Positions 57,537-64,000 of a stretch of 64,000 nucleotides of DNA are shown here, in pieces (position 1 is the first letter of the stretch; each line of letters begins with the position of its first letter). A model generated the notes under the pieces. The model saw nothing but the letters and a program-made list of their open reading frames with translations. It made no database searches and was not told the origin of the DNA. The translations under genes were made by a program, and so were the position numbers. The DNA comes from UBA11663 sp049616325 (GTDB lineage: Bacteria; Bacteroidota; Bacteroidia; Flavobacteriales_D; Sanyastnellaceae): the NCBI GenBank assembly GCA_049616325.1, contig JBMZHG010000003.1, positions 1-64,000 on the forward strand. Direction: 5' to 3'.

Positions 57537-58415
57537 ATGGACGCTGCTGAACTTCTGAAACGTGTTCGGCGCGTGGAAATCACCACGCGCGGATTGAGCG
57601 ACCGCATTTTTGCGGGGGAATACCACAGTGCCTTCAAAGGCCGTGGCATGGCGTTCAGCGAAAACCGCGAATACCAGGCGGGTGACGAGGTGAGGACCAT
57701 CGATTGGAACGTGACCGCACGGACCGGCGTTCCCCACGTCAAAGTGTTCGAAGAAGAACGCGAATTGACGGTGTTTCTGCTGGTGGACGTCAGCGCCTCG
57801 GTGCATGGCGGCACGCGGGAACGAACCCAAATGGACTTGTTGACCGAGCTTACCGCAATTTTGGCCTTCAGCGCCATAGGCAACAACGACAAGGTGGGCG
57901 CCATCCTCTTCACCGACCGAATTGAAAAGTTCATTCCGCCCGGAAAGGGTCGGCCTCACGTGTTGCGAATCGTCAGGGACATTTTGGACTGTCAACCTGA
58001 AGGCAAAGGCAGCGATGTGGTCAAGGCGCTGACCCACTTTTCGACCGCCATGCGCAAGCGCACTGTGGCTTTTCTCATGTCGGACTTCAAAGGGGTTTCC
58101 CAACAGGGCGAGTTGGAAACAATTCTCAAACGGGTCGGGCGGCGTCACGACTTGGTTGCCCTTCACGTCGACGACCCACTCAACCGTTCCCTGCCCTCGC
58201 TTGGGTGGATGCGCATTGAAGATCCAGAAACCGGCAAATCAAGCTGGCGCAACACCTCCGCGCGAAATGTGCAGCGCGCTTGGGTTCGTCGAGGAAAAGA
58301 CCACAAGGAAGAATTGACCAAACTCATGGCCCGCTCCGGGATGGACTTCGCCACCGTGTCGACCGAAGGGTCGCTGGTACAACCTCTCTTACGCGTTTTC
58401 CATGCCCGCAGCTGA
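57537..58415 (+). CDS. DUF58-family protein (VWA-like)
   Basis: A 292-residue cytoplasmic protein. The DUF58 signature GRGMAFSENREYQAGDEVRT (residues about 37-56) precedes a VWA-like fold with the metal-site segment LLVDVSASVHGG. Such proteins pair with MoxR ATPases. It starts 16 bases after moxR and overlaps the next gene by 14 bases. Confidence 0.92.
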   Translation: MDAAELLKRVRRVEITTRGLSDRIFAGEYHSAFKGRGMAFSENREYQAGDEVRTIDWNVTARTGVPHVKVFEEERELTVFLLVDVSASVHGGTRERTQMDLLTELTAILAFSAIGNNDKVGAILFTDRIEKFIPPGKGRPHVLRIVRDILDCQPEGKGSDVVKALTHFSTAMRKRTVAFLMSDFKGVSQQGELETILKRVGRRHDLVALHVDDPLNRSLPSLGWMRIEDPETGKSSWRNTSARNVQRAWVRRGKDHKEELTKLMARSGMDFATVSTEGSLVQPLLRVFHARS

Positions 58416-59367
58416 GTTCCGCCCCAAGTCGTCCCTGCTTGGCTTCCTCCTGTGGGGGTTGGGGCTGACCGCAGCCGCCCAAGTCGAATGGTCGGTGGAC
58501 ACCAACCGCATCCAGTGGGGCGAACCCTTGGAACTGACTGCATCTTGGGTTCTGTCCCTGGAAGCCCTGCGTGCCGGAGAAGCGGACAGCACTTCTTGGC
58601 CCGCGTGGACGGACACCACCGACGGCGGCTTCGAAGTGTTGACCTCGTTGCCAATCGACACACTTCAAGCCCCTTTGGGCTCGTCAGGCGACATCCTGCT
58701 CCAAAAAACGTGGCGACTGACCCGATGGGACTCCGGATTTGTGGTCATGCCTCCGGCGCAATTTGGCCCGCATCGCACCACCCCGATCTTGATTCAGGTC
58801 CTTGCGCCTGCCTTGGAGGAAGACGCACAGCCTCGTCCCCCCGCCGACATTGTGGCCGTCCATTGGACGCTCTGGGAGCAGATTCAGCGCCACGGGCATT
58901 GGATGGCCTACCTCCTGTTTCTGGCAGCTGTCATCTCCGCCGGAGTTTGGCTCGTTCAACGTCTCAAGCGCTCCCCGTCCCCTGAGGGCCTGGAAGCCCC
59001 TCTTCCCCAAGCAGAATTGCCTCACATCGTCGCCTTGCGGGAGCTTGAACGCCTTCTGATTGAAGAAGGTTGGGCGCGAGGTCAGGCGAAAGAAACGCAA
59101 GCGCAAGCCTCGCTGGTCGTGAGGCACTACCTCGAAGGGGCGTTTGGGCTTCCTGCTGCAGAGCGCACCACAGGCGAGATTGAGTCACTCCTTCCGTTGT
59201 CCTCCGTGCCTCAAGCCTGGCACTCACGCCTGACGCAGGCACTGAACCAAGCAGATTCGGTGAAGTTTGCCAAAGGCAATTTGCCTGACATGGCGCATCG
59301 TGCCGCGATCGAGGCGTACCTCGAGTTCGTTCGTGAAACCCAGCCTGACTCCCATGAAGAAGGTTGA
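58402..59367 (+). CDS. Single-pass membrane protein of the Bat operon
   Basis: A 321-residue protein with a signal peptide (to about residue 26, LTAAAQ), a periplasmic beta-rich part (27-160), a membrane helix (about 169-189, WMAYLLFLAAVISAGVWLV) and a cytoplasmic helical tail with LRELERLLIEEGWARGQAKE. The layout resembles DUF4381/BatD-end proteins commonly placed between DUF58 and batA. A specific activity is not known. It overlaps both neighbours. Confidence 0.75.
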   Translation: MPAAEFRPKSSLLGFLLWGLGLTAAAQVEWSVDTNRIQWGEPLELTASWVLSLEALRAGEADSTSWPAWTDTTDGGFEVLTSLPIDTLQAPLGSSGDILLQKTWRLTRWDSGFVVMPPAQFGPHRTTPILIQVLAPALEEDAQPRPPADIVAVHWTLWEQIQRHGHWMAYLLFLAAVISAGVWLVQRLKRSPSPEGLEAPLPQAELPHIVALRELERLLIEEGWARGQAKETQAQASLVVRHYLEGAFGLPAAERTTGEIESLLPLSSVPQAWHSRLTQALNQADSVKFAKGNLPDMAHRAAIEAYLEFVRETQPDSHEEG

Positions 59368-60466
59368 TTCGCAGTTGTGGTCCTGGGGAGCACCTGTGCT
59401 TCCCCACCTCCTGTTCGGGGGTGCCGTGCTGAGCGGATTCCTCGCGTTTCAAGGCGGCGTTGAATGGAGCTCGTCTTGGGGGTGGCTTGGCATTTCAACG
59501 GTCGTGGTGCATGTGCTTCTTCGCGCCCTTCCCAAAGGACCTTACCGTTCTCAAGAATTGTTTTGGTCGGATTCGGAATTGCACGTGCAGGAAAACCAGG
59601 CAAAGTCGTCGCACTTGCCTTCGCTGTGGATGGAAATTCCCGCTGCGCTTCGGACAGCTGGGCTGTTGTGCCTCACAGTGGCGTTGTTCCGCCCCCAAAC
59701 GTCCTCCACAATCGAAAACATGACCCGCGAGGGAATCGATCTCCTGCTGACCATGGACCTCAGCGCTTCCATGTTGTCGCGGGATTTTCGTCCCAACAGG
59801 CTGGAAAGTGCCAAGGAAGTCGCCATCAATTTCGTGGACAGCCGGCCCTTTGACCGCATTGGCGTGGTGGCCTACGAGGGCGAAGCCTTCACTCAGGTTC
59901 CCATCACATCGGACCACATCGTGGTTAAAAACGGCCTTGCCGGCCTCGAAACAGGACGACTTCAAGGCGGCACGGCCATTGGCACCGGACTGGCCGTCGC
60001 GGTCAACCGATTGAGGGACTCGCAAGCCGTCAGCAAGGTCATTGTGTTGTTGACCGACGGGGAGAACAACGCAGGACAAATCGAACCCATGGATGCGGCA
60101 CAGCTGGCCAAGCTCAACGGCATCCGAGTCTACACCATTGGCGTCGGGACAGTCGGCAAGGCTAAGAGCCCGGTGGCCATTCGTCCCGACGGCACGTACC
60201 AATACGACTGGGTGGATGTGCGCATTGACGAAGAAGTTCTCCAAGGGATCTCTGACCTCACCGGGGGGCGTTATTTCCGAGCCACCAACGCCGACAAACT
60301 GAAAGAGATCTACAACGAAATTGACGTCCTGGAAAAGACCCAATTCAACGTGCTGCGTTACCAACGGAAAACCGAGGCTTCTGGTCCGTGGGTTGCCGTG
60401 GCAGCACTTTCATTGGTGATTTCGTTTTTGCTGCAGATGACCCTCCTCAAATCCCTGGCCGAATGA
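59354..60466 (+). CDS. batA: BatA-type VWA-domain membrane protein
   Basis: A 370-residue protein with two N-terminal helices (about 14-30 and 38-54), a third near 95-110, a periplasmic or cytoplasmic VWA domain with the metal site MDLSASM and TDGEN, and a final helix (about 345-365). Bat proteins were named for aerotolerance in Bacteroides; their molecular job is unsettled. The stop overlaps the start of the BatB/C gene (ATGA). Confidence 0.9.
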   Translation: MKKVDSQLWSWGAPVLPHLLFGGAVLSGFLAFQGGVEWSSSWGWLGISTVVVHVLLRALPKGPYRSQELFWSDSELHVQENQAKSSHLPSLWMEIPAALRTAGLLCLTVALFRPQTSSTIENMTREGIDLLLTMDLSASMLSRDFRPNRLESAKEVAINFVDSRPFDRIGVVAYEGEAFTQVPITSDHIVVKNGLAGLETGRLQGGTAIGTGLAVAVNRLRDSQAVSKVIVLLTDGENNAGQIEPMDAAQLAKLNGIRVYTIGVGTVGKAKSPVAIRPDGTYQYDWVDVRIDEEVLQGISDLTGGRYFRATNADKLKEIYNEIDVLEKTQFNVLRYQRKTEASGPWVAVAALSLVISFLLQMTLLKSLAE

Positions 60467-62412
60467 AATCCTGGCCTTCCATTCGACCTGCGCTGGGGTT
60501 GCTCCTGTTTTTGGAGTTCCTGTTTTGGGCTGGTGCAGCCGCAGCCTGGTGGACGGCTAAGGCGGCCGTGCCAAGTTTGACGTTGCACCGCATGGAACAC
60601 TGGCCTGTTCTGACGTTCACCGGCTTGTTGTCGCTTCTGATGGCGGGCCATTTGAGGTGGCGCCACAAGGCCATTCAACACTTGGGAGACGCCGGACGGA
60701 TCGACTCGGTGCTTCCCGGTTACCGCATCTTCCTGCCAACTTGGAAGTTCTTGCTCCTGCGACTTGCGGTGGGTGCGTTGGTCGTGGCGTGGCTTGACCC
60801 CAAAATGGGCAGCCGACTTGAAGAAGTGGAAGCCGAAGGAGTGGACGTGATGGTGGCTCTGGATGTGAGCAACAGCATGCTTGCGGAAGATGTGGGAATG
60901 CCAAGATTGGATTTGGCGCAACGCACGGTTGAGCGCCTCGTGTCTTCCACGTCTGGGGACCGAGTGGGGCTTGTGGTTTTTGCGGGAGACGCGTACGTTC
61001 AATGTCCACTCACCACGGACGTCGAAGCGGTCAAGATGTTCCTGGAAAGCGTAGACCCGGGCATGGTTCCGACCCAGGGGACGGCAGTGGGACGAGCCAT
61101 CCAGACGTGCTGGACAGGCTTCGATGAAAACAGCGAGGCTTCTCGCGTGATCGTGGTGTTGACCGACGGGGAAAACCACGAAGACGACGCCATCGCCGCG
61201 GCTGGTGAAGTCTCAGGCGCAGGGGCTTCTGTGCACTTCCTCGGACTGGCCACCCTCGAAGGCAGCCCCATTCCGGTGCTCGATGCCCGTGGCCGGCCTT
61301 CGGGATTCAGAACGGACGTCGACGGTCAGCCTGTGGTTTCTCGCCTCGACGAGGCCACCCTGATTGAAGCTGCACAAGCCGGCGGTGGAACCTACACTCG
61401 AGCCTCGAAAGGATTTGTTGAACTGACCCCTCTGCTGCAATTCAAGGCCCAGCTGGAAACGGCCAACATTTCTTCCGTGAGTTACGTGGACTACGAACAC
61501 CACCTGATGCCGTGGCTCATCGTGGCTGCTTTGCTTTTGCTCCTCGAAACGCTTCTGCCCAAACGCGTGACACGAAGAATCCTCGCCCTCGGCTTTTGGG
61601 TGTCGTTGGCATCGACGTCCGGGCCTGCTTTTGCCCAGTCCTCCCTCGAGACCAAGGCCCCCCTTGTGGAAGGCACGGAGGCATTCCTTGCAGGGCAACA
61701 CGAAGAATCCGCCGCCGATTTCGGAAAGGGGGCCATGTCACCCGACCAGGCGGCCCTGGCCTTGTACAACCAAGGTTGCGCCTACCTGGCTTCAGGGGAC
61801 GCCGAAGCAGCGGCCGCAGCCTTGAACAAAAGCCTCGAGCTTTCGAAAGACCGCAACCTGCAAGAGCAGGCCCATTACAACGCCTCCCTCTCGGCCTTGC
61901 TTCAAGGCGACGCCTCCACGGCCATCGAACACGCCAAGTCCACGTTGCGCTTGAACCCGACCAACGACGACGCCCGCCACAACATGGCACTTGCGCGAAG
62001 GCTCCAACAACAGCAACAAGAACAGCAAGGCGAACAGGGCGAGCAGGGCGAAAAGGACGAGCAAGGTGAGCAGGGCGAACAAGGTGAGCAGGGCGAACAA
62101 GACGAGCAGGGCGAACAAGGTGAGCAGGGCGAACAGGGCGAACAGGGCGAACAAGACGAGCAGGGCGAACAAGGCGAACAGGGCGAACAGAGCGACCAGG
62201 GCGACCAGGGTGAGCAAGGCGAACAGGACGCTCAGGGCGAACAAGGCGAACAAGGCGACCAGCCGAAGGAGGGCCAAATCAGCCGCGCGGATATGGAACG
62301 CATTTTGGAAAGTTTGGAGAGACAGGAAGCCGAAGTGCAAGCGAAATTGCGTGCTGCACAGGCCAAGCGCAACGGCAATGGAAAAAAAGTCACTCCTGAA
62401 AAAGACTGGTAA
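60463..62412 (+). CDS. Fused BatB (VWA) and BatC (TPR) protein with an acidic GEQ-repeat region
   Basis: A 649-residue protein. Residues 1-368 are BatB: two N-terminal helices, a third near 95-110, the VWA metal site DVSNS (134-138) with TDGEN, and a closing helix (about 347-361, PWLIVAALLLLLETL). Residues 369-649 are BatC-like: TRRILALGFWVSLA up to AFAQ looks like an old signal peptide, TPR units span about 400-520, a repeat of 26 GEQ-like triplets spans 523-600, and a basic helical tail follows. No stop separates the two parts. A GTG at 61567, in frame, could start a separate BatC. In most relatives batB and batC are separate genes. Confidence 0.88.
   Translation: MKSWPSIRPALGLLLFLEFLFWAGAAAAWWTAKAAVPSLTLHRMEHWPVLTFTGLLSLLMAGHLRWRHKAIQHLGDAGRIDSVLPGYRIFLPTWKFLLLRLAVGALVVAWLDPKMGSRLEEVEAEGVDVMVALDVSNSMLAEDVGMPRLDLAQRTVERLVSSTSGDRVGLVVFAGDAYVQCPLTTDVEAVKMFLESVDPGMVPTQGTAVGRAIQTCWTGFDENSEASRVIVVLTDGENHEDDAIAAAGEVSGAGASVHFLGLATLEGSPIPVLDARGRPSGFRTDVDGQPVVSRLDEATLIEAAQAGGGTYTRASKGFVELTPLLQFKAQLETANISSVSYVDYEHHLMPWLIVAALLLLLETLLPKRVTRRILALGFWVSLASTSGPAFAQSSLETKAPLVEGTEAFLAGQHEESAADFGKGAMSPDQAALALYNQGCAYLASGDAEAAAAALNKSLELSKDRNLQEQAHYNASLSALLQGDASTAIEHAKSTLRLNPTNDDARHNMALARRLQQQQQEQQGEQGEQGEKDEQGEQGEQGEQGEQDEQGEQGEQGEQGEQGEQDEQGEQGEQGEQSDQGDQGEQGEQDAQGEQGEQGDQPKEGQISRADMERILESLERQEAEVQAKLRAAQAKRNGNGKKVTPEKDW
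62029..62262 (+). repeat. Tandem 9-base repeat coding 26 acidic GEQ-type triplets
   Basis: The unit is GGCGAACAG with synonymous variants (GGTGAGCAG and similar). Glycine is replaced by Asp or Ser in some triplets and the last position is almost always Gln. The stretch lies in the BatC half of the BatB/C protein and is likely to vary in copy number between strains. Confidence 0.85.
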
Positions 62413-62415
62413 CCC

Positions 62416-64000
62416 ATGACAACCTCGCTCCCGACCACCTTCATGCAACTGCGCATCCTTGCTTGCCTATTCTGGGGCCTGGGCTGCGTGTTTAGCGTGT
62501 CAGCGCAAGAGGCATCGGTGGAGGTGACGGTAAATTCGACCAACGTCAACCGAGGGGACGTGCTCCGCTTGGCGGTGACCTTCGTCAACTGCAAAGTCAA
62601 AGAAATCGACCCCCCCAAAATCCCCGGCCTGGAATGGCGCATGGGGCCGAGCACGTCGAACAGCACCCAGTGGGTGAATGGCGTCACGACCTCGGAGCAG
62701 CGCTACACCTACGGATACGTCGTGACCGACAGCAAAGAGGTTGTCGTTCCGACCCTGACCTGGAACACCAACAAAGGGAAATTGCAAAGCAATTCGATTC
62801 GGATTTTGGTCAACGGCGCTGCCACGTCCGGTGGCAACCTCCCGAACCGAACGTCCTCGGCCAAGCGCGAAGTGAACCGCGATTTGGTCACCTCGATCGA
62901 ACCCAGCAAACGCACCGTGTACCTCGGGGAACCGCTCGTGCTTTCGTACAAGATCTACAACCGCTACAACAACCTGGACGTTCGGAATTACGACATTCCA
63001 GAATTGGAGGGGTTTTGGAAAGAAACCATCGCCGCCCCCGAGGCACGATGGGAACCTCAATTGATCAACGGCAAGCGGTACAACGTCGCCACCGTCCGTC
63101 AGATCGTGGCCTTCCCGCAACAAACCGGCAAACTTGTGCTGGACGATTTCACGCTGAACGGGTACTTGCGCATCAACTTTTTTGAGGGGCGTGAAATCCA
63201 GGCCACGTGCGATCCAGTCGAAATTGAAGTGCTTCCTCTTCCCGAAGCCGCCCCTTCGAATTCTCTCGGGACGTTTGCCAACCTCGCGGTCGAACAGCGC
63301 ATCTCTTCCGACAGCATCTCCGCCAACGAGGCGGTCACCCTTGAAATCACCTTTCGCGGCATCGGAAACCTGAAGTTTTTGCGAGAACCGGCATTGGCGT
63401 GGCCGGCTGAATTCGAGGTTTTTGACCCTGAAGTGGAGGACAACATTTCAATCACCGCCCGCGGCGAGTCGGGCACGCGCAAGTTCAAGTACGTGGCCAT
63501 ACCACGTGCGCCTGGGGATTACCAGATGCCCGCATTTGAGGCAACGTCATTCGATCCCTTGACGGCGCAACACGTGACGAGCCGAGCTCCAGGAATCAAA
63601 TTGCATGTGTCCCGAGACGGCAACGGAGCAGGAGGCGGATCGGCCGGAATGACCTTCACCCACCAACAAGACGTCCAAGTCCTGAATCGGGATGTTCGCC
63701 ACATTCTGACTTCATCCAGCCGGTTTCTTCCCAAGTCCCCGCCGGCTTGGGCCCAATGGGGGTTGAGCTTGGCCTTTCTTGCGAGTCCGCTGACGTATGC
63801 CGGATTTGCGGCGGCAAGGCGTGCTCGACGTCGCGAATCTCAGGACGCCAAGGGGACGCGCCGGAAGAGAGCCTTGAGGGTGCTTCAACGCGCACTGAGC
63901 AACCCGGAGGCACTGACGCCTGAAGTGCTCGGCGAAACGATGGAGCAGTACCTCATGGCCAAATTGGGTTGGGAGCGGTCCCAACTGACCCGAGATGCGG
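62416..64000 (+). CDS. batD: BatD protein (oxygen tolerance family), cut off by the window end
   Basis: The first 528 codons of a periplasmic protein. A signal peptide ends near VSAQE (residue about 31). Several beta-sandwich repeats follow (VEVTVNSTNVNRGDVLRLAV, SSDSISANEAVTLEITFRGI), then a membrane helix at about 449-468 (WGLSLAFLASPLTYAGFAA) and the start of a cytoplasmic helical tail. This is the usual BatD layout. It begins 3 bases after the BatB/C stop. The C-terminal end lies outside the window. Confidence 0.9.
   Translation, partial: MTTSLPTTFMQLRILACLFWGLGCVFSVSAQEASVEVTVNSTNVNRGDVLRLAVTFVNCKVKEIDPPKIPGLEWRMGPSTSNSTQWVNGVTTSEQRYTYGYVVTDSKEVVVPTLTWNTNKGKLQSNSIRILVNGAATSGGNLPNRTSSAKREVNRDLVTSIEPSKRTVYLGEPLVLSYKIYNRYNNLDVRNYDIPELEGFWKETIAAPEARWEPQLINGKRYNVATVRQIVAFPQQTGKLVLDDFTLNGYLRINFFEGREIQATCDPVEIEVLPLPEAAPSNSLGTFANLAVEQRISSDSISANEAVTLEITFRGIGNLKFLREPALAWPAEFEVFDPEVEDNISITARGESGTRKFKYVAIPRAPGDYQMPAFEATSFDPLTAQHVTSRAPGIKLHVSRDGNGAGGGSAGMTFTHQQDVQVLNRDVRHILTSSSRFLPKSPPAWAQWGLSLAFLASPLTYAGFAAARRARRRESQDAKGTRRKRALRVLQRALSNPEALTPEVLGETMEQYLMAKLGWERSQLTRDA

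Noticed and set aside
61792..62448. Minus-strand frame of 218 residues with a long Leu/Ala/Phe run like a multi-span membrane protein
   Set aside because: It is the antisense reading of the GEQ repeat. The hydrophobic run follows from the repeat codons, and the frame has no start context or family match.

Overview
The window looks like a chromosomal segment of a member of the Bacteroidota, most likely Flavobacteriales-like, with a fairly high G+C content (about 55-60 % by eye). Supporting signs are secreted proteins ending in type IX secretion (T9SS) sorting domains of both types, a SusC-like TonB receptor with a carboxypeptidase-regulatory N-terminus, BshC of the bacillithiol pathway, the moxR-DUF58-batA-batB/C-batD operon, the serC-serA-DUF1015 chain, the absence of clear Shine-Dalgarno sequences, and promoter -7 boxes of the Bacteroidota form TAnnTTTG. 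Coding density is very high. No gene-free stretch exceeds 300 bases. I saw no rRNA, tRNA, CRISPR array, insertion sequence or prophage.

Layout. 1-4.8 kb: rhomboid protease, dnaN, a GT9 glycosyltransferase behind dapD, ruvX and a HAD phosphatase. 4.8-10.6 kb (minus strand): an ACMSD-like amidohydrolase, an ECF sigma factor, a membrane protein in the anti-sigma position, a secreted protein, a T9SS cargo protein and bshC. 10.7-16.7 kb: an oligopeptide-binding lipoprotein divergent from a TonB receptor, followed by an ABC exporter. 16.7-24.3 kb: a secreted dockerin-ended protein, an epimerase, a cupredoxin-FAS1 T9SS protein, a photolyase and a CaiB-type CoA transferase. 24.3-32.5 kb: cell-wall enzymes (lytic transglycosylase, MltG, M23 peptidase), rfbC-wza, a GNAT enzyme and a DUF5916 outer-membrane protein.

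32.5-36.8 kb: a coiled-coil protein, zapA, rny, a flippase and a glutathione peroxidase. 36.9-42.8 kb: serC-serA-DUF1015-YggS-small membrane protein-lipoprotein, mostly joined by overlapping stop/start codons, then a secreted beta-propeller protein. 42.8-48 kb: priA, bcp, recA and a TPR lipoprotein. 48.1-51.3 kb (minus strand): thrS-infC-rpmI-rplT. 51.4-55 kb (minus strand): a polyamine operon, speA-speB-deoxyhypusine synthase-like gene plus a small acidic protein. 55.1-56.3 kb: a thioesterase and a MazG-like pyrophosphohydrolase. 56.4-64 kb: the moxR/Bat operon, which runs off the right edge.

The most notable observations concern expression signals rather than a new defence or mobile system. 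Many genes carry a TAYCTTCG/TAnnTTTG box ending only 4-8 bases before the start codon, which implies leaderless mRNAs. Three divergent gene pairs place two such boxes back to back. infC appears to start at ATC. recA, phr and speA have perfect inverted repeats next to the predicted promoter. batB and batC are fused in frame, with what looks like the old BatC signal peptide left inside the fusion.
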